Shown: positions 39,744 to 49,046, counted from the stretch's first letter. The stretch: DNA of 64,000 nucleotides from Erwinia sp. HDF1-3R (GCF_039621855.1 NZ_CP155071.1:186001-250000); one strand, 5' to 3'. The notes: generated by a model not told the origin, from the sequence alone. A program made the numbers and translations.

Positions 39744-41570
39744 GTGTCTACGGCAGCAGTAATAAATCAGGAAGCGTTGGCGGAACAGGTACTACAGGAT
39801 ACCTTCGGCTACCAGCAGTTTCGCCCCGGACAACAAACGATTATTCAGGCCTCGCTGAAAGGGCGAGATTGCCTGGTGGTCATGCCTACCGGCGGCGGGA
39901 AGTCGCTGTGCTATCAAATCCCCGCGCTGGTCCGCGAAGGCCTGACGCTGGTGGTCTCCCCCCTTATTTCACTGATGAAAGATCAGGTGGACCAGCTGCT
40001 GGCCAACGGCGTAGCGGCGGCCTGTCTGAATTCAACGCAGACGCGTGAAGAGCAGCAGGAAGTGATGGCGGGCTGTCGCACCGGGCGGATCAGGCTGCTC
40101 TATATTGCGCCCGAACGTCTGATGATGGATAACTTCCTCGACGGCCTGATGCACTGGAATCCGGCGATGCTGGCCGTGGATGAAGCGCACTGCATCTCCC
40201 AGTGGGGGCACGATTTCCGGCCGGAGTATGGCGCGCTGGGGCAGCTGCGCCAGCGGCTACCGGACGTGCCGGTGATGGCGCTGACCGCCACCGCCGATGA
40301 AACCACCAGAAACGATATTGCCCGGCTGCTTCAGCTTAACGATCCGCTGATTCAGGTCAGTAGCTTTGACCGCCCCAACATCCGCTATACGCTGGTAGAA
40401 AAATTTAAGCCCACCGAACAGCTGATCCGCTACGTGCAGGATCAGCGCGGCAAGTGCGGGATTATTTACTGCAACAGCCGCGCCAAGGTTGAGGATACCG
40501 CGGCCCGTTTGCAAAGCCGGGGTATGAGCGTAGGTGCCTATCATGCCGGTATGGACAACGCCCACCGCGCGCAGGTCCAGGAGGCTTTCCAGCGCGACGA
40601 TCTGCAAATCGTGGTGGCAACGGTTGCCTTTGGCATGGGCATCAATAAACCCAACGTGCGCTTTGTGGTGCACTTTGATATCCCCCGCAATATCGAATCC
40701 TATTACCAGGAGACGGGTCGCGCCGGGCGGGACGGCCTGCCGGCCGAAGCGCTAATGCTTTACGATCCGGCAGATATGGCGTGGCTGCGTCGCTGCCTGG
40801 ACGAAAAAGCGCCCGGGCCGCTACAGGACATTGAGCGTCATAAGCTCAATGCGATGGGGGCCTTCGCCGAGGCGCAGACCTGCCGCCGCCTGGTGCTGCT
40901 CAACTATTTTGGTGAAGGCCGTCAGCAGCCCTGTGATAACTGTGATATCTGCCTCGATCCGCCGCGTCGCTACGATGGTCTGGTAGAGGCGCAGAAAGCC
41001 CTCTCAGGGATTTACCGCGTCGGGCAGCGCTTTGGCATGGGCTACATTGTTGAGGTGCTGCGCGGATCGAATAACCAGCGGATCCGCGACATGCAGCACG
41101 ACAAGCTGCCGGTCTACGGCATCGGGCGGGAGCAGTCCAACGAGCACTGGGTCAGCGTGCTGCGTCAGCTGATCCATCTGGGTCTGGTGACGCAAAATAT
41201 CGCTATGCACTCTGCGCTACAGCTTACCGAAGCGGCCCGGCCCGTGTTACGCGGCGAAACGCCGCTGATGCTGGCCGTGCCGCGCCTGGTCAGCGTGAAA
41301 CCACGCAGCGGCAGTCCGAAGTCGTTCGGCGGTAATTACGATCGCAAGCTGTTTGCCAAACTGCGAAAGCTACGCAAAGCGATTGCCGACGAAGAGAATA
41401 TCCCGCCGTACGTGGTCTTTAACGATGCCACGCTTATCGAGATGGCGGAGCAGATGCCCGTTACCGCCTCGGAAATGCTCAGTATCAACGGCGTGGGGCA
41501 ACGAAAACTGGAGCGTTTTGGAAAGTCTTTTCTGATGATGATCAAAGAGCATATTGATGATGAGGACTGA
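39744..41570 (+). CDS. recQ: ATP-dependent DNA helicase RecQ
   Basis: SF2 3'-5' helicase of the RecF pathway. The 608 residues match E. coli (609). Walker A TGGGKS is at 49–54 in [13 protein letters not shown], and the DEAH box is in [15 protein letters not shown]. The [10 protein letters not shown] motif is present, as are zinc ligands in CRR...CDNCDIC (about 380–400). A winged-helix and an HRDC domain follow ([17 protein letters not shown]). Translation starts at GTG; the ATG two bases earlier is out of frame. Confidence 0.97.
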   Translation: MSTAAVINQEALAEQVLQDTFGYQQFRPGQQTIIQASLKGRDCLVVMPTGGGKSLCYQIPALVREGLTLVVSPLISLMKDQVDQLLANGVAAACLNSTQTREEQQEVMAGCRTGRIRLLYIAPERLMMDNFLDGLMHWNPAMLAVDEAHCISQWGHDFRPEYGALGQLRQRLPDVPVMALTATADETTRNDIARLLQLNDPLIQVSSFDRPNIRYTLVEKFKPTEQLIRYVQDQRGKCGIIYCNSRAKVEDTAARLQSRGMSVGAYHAGMDNAHRAQVQEAFQRDDLQIVVATVAFGMGINKPNVRFVVHFDIPRNIESYYQETGRAGRDGLPAEALMLYDPADMAWLRRCLDEKAPGPLQDIERHKLNAMGAFAEAQTCRRLVLLNYFGEGRQQPCDNCDICLDPPRRYDGLVEAQKALSGIYRVGQRFGMGYIVEVLRGSNNQRIRDMQHDKLPVYGIGREQSNEHWVSVLRQLIHLGLVTQNIAMHSALQLTEAARPVLRGETPLMLAVPRLVSVKPRSGSPKSFGGNYDRKLFAKLRKLRKAIADEENIPPYVVFNDATLIEMAEQMPVTASEMLSINGVGQRKLERFGKSFLMMIKEHIDDED

Positions 41571-41631
41571 CGCTTAATCGGGTTTGCGTACCCGGGGAAC
41601 GAAAAGGTCAATCGGGTTCAGCCTGTTCGCT

Positions 41632-42255
41632 TTATGCCATGCGTCGCGCAGAAGCTAACAGGACACCCACCGCCATAAACATTCCGCCAAAAATTCTGTT
41701 CAGCAGCGTCATCTGCCGGGGGCCCTTAATCCAGCCCGCAATGCGCGTTGCCAGCGTGGCGTAGCCAATCATCACGATGATATCGACCACCACGGTAGTG
41801 ACGCCCAGAATCAGGTACTGCATCAGCTGCGGCTGGTGGGGAATGATAAACTGCGGAAACAGCGCGGCCAGAAAAACGATACTCTTCGGATTGGTCAGAT
41901 TGACGAGGATCGCCCGCTTAAACAGCCTGCGGCGCGGCATCGCTTTCGCTACCGCCTGAAGATCGATGCCACCGCCTGCACGCCACTGCTGAATGCCCAG
42001 CCACACCAGATAAGCGGCACCGGCCCACTTGAGTATTTCAAACGCCAGTACCGAATGGGAGAAGAGCGCGCCCAGCCCGATCCCAACCAGCAGAATGTGC
42101 AGCGACAGACCCACCTGAAGACCGGAAATAGAGGCGGCGGCCCCGCGAAAGCCGTGGCTGATGCCGGTGCTCATGGTATTTATCGCGCCGGAACCCGGCG
42201 ACAAGCTTAAAACAGTGGTGGTTAAAAGGTAGGTCATCCACCATTCAACGGTCAT
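41632..42255 (-). CDS. rhtB: Homoserine/homoserine lactone efflux protein RhtB
   Basis: LysE-family exporter. The 207 residues are close to E. coli RhtB and distinct from RhtC: the N-terminus [20 protein letters not shown], then [15 protein letters not shown], and [20 protein letters not shown]. About six hydrophobic helices are seen. It is convergent with recQ and divergent from pldB. In E. coli rhtC lies between recQ and rhtB; here only 61 bp separate them and rhtC is absent. Confidence 0.95.
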   Translation of the reverse strand: MTVEWWMTYLLTTTVLSLSPGSGAINTMSTGISHGFRGAAASISGLQVGLSLHILLVGIGLGALFSHSVLAFEILKWAGAAYLVWLGIQQWRAGGGIDLQAVAKAMPRRRLFKRAILVNLTNPKSIVFLAALFPQFIIPHQPQLMQYLILGVTTVVVDIIVMIGYATLATRIAGWIKGPRQMTLLNRIFGGMFMAVGVLLASARRMA

Positions 42256-42369
42256 TGGTTAAGGCTCCCTGGACAGGCAGAAGTATGACACAATACGACA
42301 TATTAAAGGGTTGCGCTACGGGCTGACACGGGGTCATGCAGAGCGTTTGAAGATGTGAGCGATGAGCGG

Positions 42370-43362
42370 ATGAAAAACCATCGTAACGGCTGGCCAACGC
42401 GGGAAAAAGCGTTTGCGGCATTTGCTACCGGGCCGCTGCTGGCGTTCTGGCAGACGCGTGAAGAGGGTGAATTTACCGGCGTAAATAACATCCCTATCCG
42501 CTACGTTCGCTTTCATGCGGCGCACCACGACAAGGTTATTTTACTCTGTCCCGGACGTATCGAGAGCTACGTGAAGTATCCTGAGCTGGCCTGGGATCTT
42601 TTTCACTGCGGCTATGACGTGCTGATCCCCGATCATCGTGGTCAGGGACGATCCGGGCGGCTGCTGTCGGATCCCCATCGCGGACATGTGGACGCGTTTG
42701 AACACTATGTTGACGACCTGGAAACGCTCTATCTGAAAGAGATTGTCAGCCGCCACTATCGGCATCGCTATGCGCTGGCACATTCGATGGGCGGTGCTAT
42801 CCTGACGCTGATGCTGGCCCGCCAGCCCAAAGCCTTTGATGCGGTGGCGCTGGCGTCGCCGATGTTCGGCATCTATCTGTCGATGCCTCACTGGGTAGCT
42901 CAGCGTATTCTGAACTGGACGGATAAGCATCCCGGTCTGCGCGAAGGTTATGCGCCCGGCACCGGAAAATGGCGGCCGCGGCCGTTTGGCATCAACGACC
43001 TGACCCATAGCCGCGAACGCTACCGGCGAAATTTGCGCTTCTATGCCGACGATCCCCAGCTGCGCGTCGGGGGACCCACCTGGCACTGGGTGCGCGAAGG
43101 CATTCAGGCCGGTAAAAGTATTCTCAGTAAAGCCAAAGAAATCTCAACGCCGCTGCTGCTGCTGCAGGCCGGCGAGGATAAGGTGGTTGATAACCGGGCC
43201 CAGGATCTGTTTTGCCGGGCCATGACTGCCGCGGGTCAACCCTGCGAAGGGGGAAAACCGAAGGTTATTGTCGGTGCGCGTCATGAGATCTTGTTTGAAA
43301 AAGACAGCATGCGTGCCGAAGCACTGGATGCCATCGTGGCTTTTTTTGCCCGGCATCCCTGA
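42370..43362 (+). CDS. pldB: Lysophospholipase L2
   Basis: Inner-membrane-associated alpha/beta hydrolase that degrades lysophospholipids. The ATG start gives 330 residues and aligns with the E. coli N-terminus (seven residues before the conserved Trp of WPTREKAFAAF). The nucleophile Ser139 sits in AHSMGG, the oxyanion side is DHRGQGRSGR, and the catalytic His is near the end in GARHEILFEKD. A GTG five codons upstream is the alternative start. Upstream of yigL. Confidence 0.94.
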   Translation: MKNHRNGWPTREKAFAAFATGPLLAFWQTREEGEFTGVNNIPIRYVRFHAAHHDKVILLCPGRIESYVKYPELAWDLFHCGYDVLIPDHRGQGRSGRLLSDPHRGHVDAFEHYVDDLETLYLKEIVSRHYRHRYALAHSMGGAILTLMLARQPKAFDAVALASPMFGIYLSMPHWVAQRILNWTDKHPGLREGYAPGTGKWRPRPFGINDLTHSRERYRRNLRFYADDPQLRVGGPTWHWVREGIQAGKSILSKAKEISTPLLLLQAGEDKVVDNRAQDLFCRAMTAAGQPCEGGKPKVIVGARHEILFEKDSMRAEALDAIVAFFARHP

Positions 43363-43431
43363 TTGCCCCACTCAGATATCACTCTTAACCGACAGGTAAC
43401 GCTGTCCGCTAACCGATTAACCAGAGGTTTT

Positions 43432-44232
43432 ATGTACCCTATTGTTGCTTCCGATCTTGATGGCACCCTGCTGTCGCCCGACCACCGTTTATCCTCTTTC
43501 GCCCGCGAAACGCTTCAGCTTCTGACGCAGAAAGGCGTGCATTTTATCTTTGCTACCGGCCGTCATTATATTGATGTGGCGCAGATGCGCGACAGCCTGG
43601 GTATTGATGCCTTCATGATCACCTCTAACGGTGCACGGGTACATAACACCGCGGGCGAGCTGGTTTTCAGCCAGAATCTGGATGAGGATATCGCCCGTGA
43701 GCTGTTTGCAATGCACCACGATCACCAGGATATTTTCACCAATATCTACCGTGATGAAGAGTGGTTTCTTAACCGGCACCGGCCGGAAGAGATGGATTTC
43801 TTCCGTGAGTCAGACTTCAACTATCAGGTTTATCAGCCTGGCGCACTGCCCTCGGATGGCATCAGCAAGGTCTTCTTCACCTGTGGTAAACCGGAATTGC
43901 TGATCCCCCTTGAAGAGGCGCTGATTGCTCGCTGGGGCGATCGCGTGAACGTCAGCTTTTCGCTGCCGACCTGCCTGGAAGTGATGGCGGGTGGCGTATC
44001 AAAGGGTCACGCGCTGGACGCCGTTTCCCGCTCTCTGGGCTATTCACTGAAAGAGTGCATTTCGTTTGGTGACGGCATGAACGATAAAGAGATGCTGAGT
44101 ATGGCGGGCAAGGGCTGCATTATGAGCAATTCTCACCAGCGGCTGAAGGATCTGCTGCCGGAACTGGAAGTGATTGGCAGCAACGCCGACAACGCCGTAT
44201 GCCACTATCTGCGTCAGCTACATCAGGTTTAA
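43432..44232 (+). CDS. yigL: HAD phosphatase YigL (sugar phosphate / PLP phosphatase)
   Basis: Cof-type HAD phosphatase; the E. coli homologue dephosphorylates sugar phosphates and pyridoxal phosphate and is induced by the sRNA SgrS. The 266 residues equal E. coli YigL. Motif I DLDGTLLSPD has Asp8 and Asp10; ITSNGARVH, then VSKGHAL and FGDGMNDKEML are motifs II–IV. The start ATG follows CCAGAGG. It lies 69 bp after pldB, and E. coli SgrS stabilises yigL from a processed pldB-yigL message. Confidence 0.94.
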   Translation: MYPIVASDLDGTLLSPDHRLSSFARETLQLLTQKGVHFIFATGRHYIDVAQMRDSLGIDAFMITSNGARVHNTAGELVFSQNLDEDIARELFAMHHDHQDIFTNIYRDEEWFLNRHRPEEMDFFRESDFNYQVYQPGALPSDGISKVFFTCGKPELLIPLEEALIARWGDRVNVSFSLPTCLEVMAGGVSKGHALDAVSRSLGYSLKECISFGDGMNDKEMLSMAGKGCIMSNSHQRLKDLLPELEVIGSNADNAVCHYLRQLHQV

Positions 44233-44242
44233 GCCGCGCGGT

Positions 44243-44268
44243 TTTCCGCCCCGGTGACGGGGCGGAAA
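44243..44268. terminator. Hairpin between convergent yigL and glpQ
   Basis: TTTCCGCCCC / GGGGCGGAAA ten-base stem around GGTGAC. It carries short A/T flanks on both sides, so it can serve both convergent transcripts. Confidence 0.65.
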
Positions 44269-44289
44269 GAGGATTAACGACGAACCGCG

Positions 44290-45339
44290 TTAGCGATGCA
44301 GGAAACTAACGGCTTTATCCGGGAAGTCGGTAAACAGACCGTCGACGTTCGCCTGATTATAGAGCACGTCATAGAGCTCGTTGACGCTACCGGCCCAGGT
44401 GGGGAGCTGATCTGCCCGCACGGTATACGGATGGACGACCATATTGCTTTCGTGAGCTTCCTTCACCATATCCGTCAGGCGCACGTGGCCCTGCGTTGAC
44501 CCCTCTGCCACCAGCATATGGTAGTCGGGGCCAATGCCGTCAGCATACTGCGCAATGGTTTTCATCGCACCGGGCTTGAACATCCAGTCGTAGCTGTAGT
44601 TCACCCATTTTCCATTCTGCTGCTCCTGCGTCTCTTTATCCGCCGTTTCTGCAATCAGCTGTACCATGCGCAGATTCATCCCTCTGGCAGGCTCCAGCTC
44701 GGTTTTAATCCGCTTCACTTCGTTGTAATCAAAGCATTGCAGATAAACGTTGTCGCTCTTGCGGGTGTAGCCGTACTGTTTCAGGACGTCGAGCACCTTC
44801 GCGGAGATATCTTTACCCGCTTTGCGGTGAAACCAGGGGGCTTTGATTTCGGTGTAGAGGCCAATATTTTTGCCGGTTGAGTGATTCAGTCCCTGAATAA
44901 ATTCGATCTCTTCTTCAAAGGTATGTACGCGGAAATCTGACTTGCCCATAGGGAAACGGCCGGGGAAGGTCTGCGCCTTCTTGCCGTTTTTAATGCTAAA
45001 GCCTTCGGTAAATTTAAGGCCTTTGATTTCAGCAAGGGTGAAGTCGATAGCATAATAGCGCCCGTCGCTGCGCGCGCGGTCAGGATAGCGTTCGGCAACG
45101 TCGGTAACGCGGTCAAGGTAGTGATCGTGCAGCACCACCAACCGATCGTCCCGCGTCATGACCAGGTCCTGCTCAAGGAAATCGGCACCCTGCGCGTAGG
45201 CCATCGCCTTGGCAGGGAGCGTGTGTTCGGGCAAGTAACCGCTTGCGCCGCGATGGGCAATCACCACCTTATCCTGCGCAGCCATAGCACAGAAGGCGGC
45301 GCTCATCATCACGGCGGCCAGTAGCGTATTCAGTTTCAT
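44290..45339 (-). CDS. glpQ: Periplasmic glycerophosphodiester phosphodiesterase
   Basis: Hydrolyses glycerophosphodiesters to glycerol-3-phosphate in the periplasm, for uptake by GlpT. The 349-residue precursor has a signal peptide cleaved after AMA (residue 20). The GDPD active-site motif IAHRGASGYLPEHT is at 27–40, and EQDLVMTRDDRLVVLHD provides the metal ligands. It is 18 bp downstream of glpT on the same strand, the glpTQ operon. In E. coli glpTQ lies near glpABC, not here. Confidence 0.97.
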   Translation of the reverse strand: MKLNTLLAAVMMSAAFCAMAAQDKVVIAHRGASGYLPEHTLPAKAMAYAQGADFLEQDLVMTRDDRLVVLHDHYLDRVTDVAERYPDRARSDGRYYAIDFTLAEIKGLKFTEGFSIKNGKKAQTFPGRFPMGKSDFRVHTFEEEIEFIQGLNHSTGKNIGLYTEIKAPWFHRKAGKDISAKVLDVLKQYGYTRKSDNVYLQCFDYNEVKRIKTELEPARGMNLRMVQLIAETADKETQEQQNGKWVNYSYDWMFKPGAMKTIAQYADGIGPDYHMLVAEGSTQGHVRLTDMVKEAHESNMVVHPYTVRADQLPTWAGSVNELYDVLYNQANVDGLFTDFPDKAVSFLHR

Positions 45340-45357
45340 CTGCTTCTCCTTTTGCTG

Positions 45358-46707
45358 TTAGTCAGCCTGGCTGAGCTGCTGTTTGTGTTTTTTTTCACTG
45401 AGCATGGTCAGCACCAGCAGAAGTACCGCCATCACACAGCCGCCCACCATAATGATAAACCCGCCATTCCAGCCGAAGTAATCTACCGTGTAGCCCACAA
45501 TGGCGCTGGCCGCGACCGACCCGCCAAGGTAGCCAAACAGGCCGGTGAAGCCGGCTGCGGTGCCCGCCGCTTTCTTCGGTGCCAGCTCCAGCGCATGGAG
45601 TCCGATTAGCATGACGGGGCCGTAAATCAGGAAGCCAATGATAATCATGCAGGCCATATCAATGCCCGGATTACCGGCCGGGTTCATCCAGTACACCACG
45701 GTGGCAATGGTCACCAGCACCATAAAAAATACGCCGGTCGCGCCACGGTTCCCTTTAAAGACTTTGTCTGACATCCAGCCGCACAGCAGCGTGCCAGGGA
45801 TCCCGGCATACTCATAGAGAAAATAGGCCCATGAGGACTTATCCAGGGCGAAATGCTTCACCTCTTTCAGGTAGGTGGGCGACCAGTCGAGAATGCCGTA
45901 ACGCAGCAGATAGACGAATACGTTCGCCAGCGCGATGTACCACAGCAGTTTGTTAGGCAGAATGTACTGCATAAAAATTTGCCGGGCGGTCAGCTCCTGC
46001 TCCTGCTTTTCGTTGTAGTCAGGGGGATAGTCGTTTTTGTACTCTTCCACCGGCGGCAGCCCGCAGGACTGAGGCGTATCGCGCATCAGGGCAAAGGCAA
46101 AAATCGCAATGACGATGGCGCCGAATGCTGGCATATAGAGTGCCGCTTTCCAGTCGTTAAACCAGGCCATCCCCAACAGAAAGAGCAGAGGCGGAATACC
46201 GCCACCGACGTTGTGGGCGCAGTTCCAGACGGAAACCACTCTCCCGCGCTCCTTCTGTGACCACCAGTGCACCATGGTCCTTCCGCACGGCGGCCATCCC
46301 ATTCCCTGGAACCAGCCACAGAGAAACAGCAGCACAAACATGACCATAATGCTGGAGGTGGCCCAGGGGACAAATCCCATAAACAGCATGACGGCGGCGG
46401 CCAGGATTAGCCCCGCAGGCAGGAAAACGCGCGGATTGGAACGGTCAGAGACGGACCCCATGATGAATTTTGAGATGCCGTAGGCAATGGAGATGCCTGA
46501 CAGGGCGAAACCCAGATCGCCGCGCGAGAAGCCCTGATCGACCAGATAAGGCATTGCCAGCGCAAAGTTCTTACGTACCAGATAATAGGCGGCATAGCCG
46601 AAGAAAATTCCCAGGAAAATTTGCCAGCGCAGTTTGCGGTATAGCGGATCAATTTGCTTCTTATCTACCCGTGGCTGGTGCGCAGCTGGCTTAAAAATAC
46701 TTAGCAT
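45358..46707 (-). CDS. glpT: Glycerol-3-phosphate transporter (Pi antiporter) GlpT
   Basis: MFS inner-membrane antiporter exchanging glycerol-3-phosphate for phosphate; it also admits fosfomycin. The 449 residues (E. coli 452) form 12 helices. The N-terminal [20 protein letters not shown] and [11 protein letters not shown] loops are typical. The substrate-binding arginines are expected in YYLVRKNFA (helix 1) and [11 protein letters not shown] (helix 7 region). It precedes glpQ. Two GlpR-like operators and a CRP site lie upstream. Confidence 0.97.
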   Translation of the reverse strand: MLSIFKPAAHQPRVDKKQIDPLYRKLRWQIFLGIFFGYAAYYLVRKNFALAMPYLVDQGFSRGDLGFALSGISIAYGISKFIMGSVSDRSNPRVFLPAGLILAAAVMLFMGFVPWATSSIMVMFVLLFLCGWFQGMGWPPCGRTMVHWWSQKERGRVVSVWNCAHNVGGGIPPLLFLLGMAWFNDWKAALYMPAFGAIVIAIFAFALMRDTPQSCGLPPVEEYKNDYPPDYNEKQEQELTARQIFMQYILPNKLLWYIALANVFVYLLRYGILDWSPTYLKEVKHFALDKSSWAYFLYEYAGIPGTLLCGWMSDKVFKGNRGATGVFFMVLVTIATVVYWMNPAGNPGIDMACMIIIGFLIYGPVMLIGLHALELAPKKAAGTAAGFTGLFGYLGGSVAASAIVGYTVDYFGWNGGFIIMVGGCVMAVLLLVLTMLSEKKHKQQLSQAD

Positions 46708-46788
46708 TTGGCCTCCAATGGCGCGGTTTATCTATTTTTTGACGCCCTGAGGCGCCTGGCGGGAACGGTCGAAACTTCCGTACGACCC

Positions 46789-46806
46789 AATGTTCCATAT
46801 CGCGCA
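46789..46806. promoter_or_regulatory. Candidate GlpR operator, glpT-proximal
   Basis: AATGTTCCATATCGCGCA resembles the GlpR palindrome built on ATGTTCG half-sites, with about two mismatches by eye. It is some 80 bp upstream of the glpT start. Confidence 0.5.
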
Positions 46807-46924
46807 AAGGATAGGGGAGAGGGGCTAAGCGAACCGTGAAGAAGGGCGCAAATGTTACAATTTTATGTCAAATAGATGTTTTATGTGTCTGTTGTCACTT
46901 GTTCAGAAGGTTCTGATGAGGCAA

Positions 46925-46946
46925 AAAAGTGATATCAGTCACAGAA
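46925..46946. promoter_or_regulatory. Candidate CRP site upstream of glpT
   Basis: GTGA-TATCAG-TCAC: both half-site cores are perfect. E. coli glpTQ needs cAMP-CRP, so the site fits glpT, although it could also serve the divergent yigM. Confidence 0.6.
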
Positions 46947-46968
46947 AAAAGGCGAGCGCCTGACAGGC

Positions 46969-46986
46969 TGCTCGTTTATGAACATT
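46969..46986. promoter_or_regulatory. Candidate GlpR operator, distal
   Basis: Read on the minus strand, AATGTTCATAAACGAGCA resembles the GlpR palindrome with about two mismatches. It lies 180 bp from the proximal candidate, a spacing that would allow looping as in E. coli glp promoters. Confidence 0.5.
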
Positions 46987-47109
46987 TTATGAGCGCAAAG
47001 AGTCTATGGATTTTTCGGTTGGTTAATGCTCAGTTGTAAACCAAATATTTTCCTGTGATCCCTGAGTTTTCGCTACACTACGGCCCCTTTTACTGCCGAG
47101 TGAATCATT

Positions 47110-47964
47110 GTGACGTTACTGATTGTCACCACAGTCCTGTGGGCCTTTTCTTTCAGCCTGATAGGCGAGTATCTGGCGGGGCAGGTTGATAGCGTATTCT
47201 CCGTGCTGATCCGCCTGCTGCTCGCGGCAGTCGTTTTCCTGCCCTTTTTACGTTTTCGCGGCCACCGGATTTCAACCATCCTGCTGTATATGGCGGTAGG
47301 CGCGATGCAGCTGGGCATTATGTATCTGATCAGCTTCCAGGCTTTTCTCTATCTCAGCGTATCGGACTTTCTGCTGTTTACCGTACTTACTCCTCTTTGG
47401 GTGACGTTGATTTACGATTTGCTAAGGGGGCGTGGCATACGTGCGGGCTACCTGTTTAGCGCCCTGCTGGCGGTGGTGGGCGCGGCCATTATTCGCTACG
47501 ACAAAATAAGTGACCATTTCTGGTTCGGCCTGCTGCTGGTCCAGCTGGCGAATATCTGCTTTGCGATTGGCCTGGTGGGGTACAAGCGTCTACAGGAAGT
47601 TCGGCCCGTGCCGCAGCATACCGCGTTCTCCTGGTTCTATCTGGGCGCGGCCGCTGTCGCCGTTGTGGCCTGGTTTCTCTGGGGTAATCCGCACCGGCTT
47701 CCCACGACGTCATTCCAGTGGGGAATACTCATCTGGCTGGGCGTGGTGGCTTCTGGCCTCGGCTACTTTATGTGGAACTATGGTGCCACTCAGGTTGACG
47801 CCGGGACGCTGGGGATAATGAACAATATGCATGTACCAGCCGGGCTGTTGGTTAATCTTGCTATCTGGCAAAGGCAGCCGCACTGGCCGAGTTTTCTGAT
47901 CGGTGCCGCAGTCATTTGCCTGTCGCTCTGGGTACATAAAAAGTGGATTGTTAATAAAGGATAG
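47110..47964 (+). CDS. yigM: YigM, EamA-family transporter (biotin uptake)
   Basis: Inner-membrane transporter of the EamA/DMT superfamily; E. coli YigM was identified as a biotin transporter. The 284 residues have ten hydrophobic helices. Conserved segments include VLWAFSFSLIGEYLAGQVDS, then LYLSVSDFLLFTVLTPL and NYGATQVDAGTLGIMNNMHV. A GTG start gives an N-terminus about 15 residues shorter than the E. coli annotation. E. coli has metR next to it; here the peptide gene and yehS intervene. Confidence 0.94.
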   Translation: MTLLIVTTVLWAFSFSLIGEYLAGQVDSVFSVLIRLLLAAVVFLPFLRFRGHRISTILLYMAVGAMQLGIMYLISFQAFLYLSVSDFLLFTVLTPLWVTLIYDLLRGRGIRAGYLFSALLAVVGAAIIRYDKISDHFWFGLLLVQLANICFAIGLVGYKRLQEVRPVPQHTAFSWFYLGAAAVAVVAWFLWGNPHRLPTTSFQWGILIWLGVVASGLGYFMWNYGATQVDAGTLGIMNNMHVPAGLLVNLAIWQRQPHWPSFLIGAAVICLSLWVHKKWIVNKG

Positions 47965-47986
47965 CGTGAAGCGTGGCCTGATAAAG

Positions 47987-48011
47987 CCGGGGAAAGAGTC
48001 ACCTTCCCCGG
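47987..48011. terminator. Shared hairpin between yigM and the peptide gene
   Basis: CCGGGGAA / TTCCCCGG stem between convergent genes. T-content on either side is modest, so termination strength is uncertain. Confidence 0.6.
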
Positions 48012-48029
48012 TGAAAGACTGCGTTTTTA

Positions 48030-48275
48030 TTATTTGATCAGTTTACTGATACAGTCAGCGATTTTGCTTAGCTTTCCTTCAATACTGGCACCAATACGGC
48101 CGCCAAGATCTTTACCTGCCTCAGTGAACTGCTGTTCGGTATAACCCAGATCGGCTGCACAGGTCAGCGTATTAAAGATATCTGAGAAAAATGAACCAAA
48201 TATTCCGGACATTTTTTCCTGAACTTTACCTGCGCCGCTGACGGTTGCTACTTCAGTGCTGCTTAAAACTCGCAT
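48030..48275 (-). CDS. Microcin-like peptide with double-glycine-type leader
   Basis: No named homologue is recognised. The 81-residue product begins MRVLSSTEVATVSGAGK, the pattern of class II microcin/bacteriocin leaders (MR-hydrophobic-X3-E-X4-SG[G/A]). Cleavage is predicted after Gly14-Ala15. The predicted 66-residue remainder has a Gly/Phe/Ile-rich patch (SGIFGSFFSDIF), two cysteines (39 and 75) that could form one disulfide, and roughly balanced charge. A TGAGG ribosome-binding site precedes the ATG. No peptidase-ABC exporter, immunity protein or modification enzyme is encoded in the window, so export would rely on a system elsewhere. Coding is supported by the leader, the start site and its position in an otherwise empty interval. 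A toxin role is inference. Confidence 0.72.
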   Translation of the reverse strand: MRVLSSTEVATVSGAGKVQEKMSGIFGSFFSDIFNTLTCAADLGYTEQQFTEAGKDLGGRIGASIEGKLSKIADCISKLIK

Positions 48276-48422
48276 AGTTATTACCTCAATCCTTGATATA
48301 AAAAATTAGCGTATCCACCCTACTGGGTGAGCGGTAATGTTATGAGAGTAAGAGCCAGGATAAAATAGTATTTAATCCAAATAGTTATATCTTTTAAGTG
48401 GGTGTAAATATGAAGCATAAAA

Positions 48423-48448
48423 GGGGGCGGGGACTGAAAGGGAGAGGG
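48423..48448 (+). other. Canonical G-quadruplex motif
   Basis: Four G-runs of 5, 4, 3 and 3 with loops of 1, 7 and 3 bases satisfy the G3+N1-7 rule. It lies about 150 bp upstream of the peptide gene and 64 bp beyond the yehS stop. The G-rich strand is the template strand for both flanking minus-strand genes. Confidence 0.6.
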
Positions 48449-48511
48449 AAAAAGGCGGTCAGTGTTAACCGGCGTGAGCAGTGTGACGCTGCCCACGCGG
48501 CGGCGCGAGAT

Positions 48512-48982
48512 TTACTTCGCTGCCGGACGAATTTTCTTCGTTAAACCCTTTAAAAAGTTTCGCAGAATCTGGTCGCCGCACTCACGGTAGTTTTTATGCC
48601 CCGGTTTGCGGAAAATCGCCCCGATTTCCGATTGTCCGACCGCAAAGTCAGCCAGTTTTAATATCTCAAGAATATCGGTTGTTTTTAAATCGAACGCGAC
48701 CCGGAGCTTTTTCATGATGATGTTATTGGTCATCTTCCGCTCAATAGAGGGCGCAGGGGCCTCTTCACTCTTGCCGCGACGGGAGAAAATCAGCCCGTTG
48801 AGAAAATAGCCCATAATGACATCCGGGCAGGCGCGGAAGCCCGCGTCGTCATCTTTTTTCAGGAAGCTGTTTACTTCAGCTTCGGCCACTTCACTTTCTG
48901 CCAGCGCCAGAATGCTGACTACCTGGGCATCGCTTAAATTCAGCATGTAGCGCACGCTGCGCAGAACGTCGTTATTTGTCAT
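48512..48982 (-). CDS. yehS: DUF1456 family protein YehS
   Basis: Conserved protein of unknown function with two repeats of a helical DUF1456 unit: NNDVLRSVRYMLNLSDAQVV at the start, and NNIIMKKLRVAFDLKTTDIL in the second half. Each is followed by a Cys-containing RxCPD or RECGD segment. The ATG giving MTNNDVLRSV yields 156 residues, the E. coli YehS length; seven more codons upstream are unconserved. E. coli yehS lies elsewhere on the chromosome, so its place between yigM and metR is a rearrangement relative to E. coli. Confidence 0.92.
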   Translation of the reverse strand: MTNNDVLRSVRYMLNLSDAQVVSILALAESEVAEAEVNSFLKKDDDAGFRACPDVIMGYFLNGLIFSRRGKSEEAPAPSIERKMTNNIIMKKLRVAFDLKTTDILEILKLADFAVGQSEIGAIFRKPGHKNYRECGDQILRNFLKGLTKKIRPAAK

Positions 48983-49046
48983 AGCAATCTCATCAGGGAA
49001 CAAAAGCTGTTGGGCGCATTATAGAGACAAATGGCAGCAGAAACAG

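Larger units (their letters stand above)
46708..47109. other. glpT–yigM divergent intergenic region
   Basis: No gene is seen. It holds candidate GlpR operators and a CRP site for glpT, listed separately. TACACT at 47074–47079 may be a -10 element for yigM. The remainder shows no recognised element. Confidence 0.55.

Noticed and set aside
47290..47300. GGCGGTAG string resembling an ops element
   Set aside because: It lies inside the yigM coding sequence without the pause and hairpin context of true ops sites. Similar strings occur by chance in other coding regions here.
48410..48544. 44-codon + strand ORF starting MKHKRGRGLKGRGKK
   Set aside because: The basic start is simply the translation of the purine-rich G-quadruplex tract, and the end is antisense to yehS. 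It has no clear ribosome-binding site and no recognisable family. It could only be an immunity-type partner if conservation showed it.
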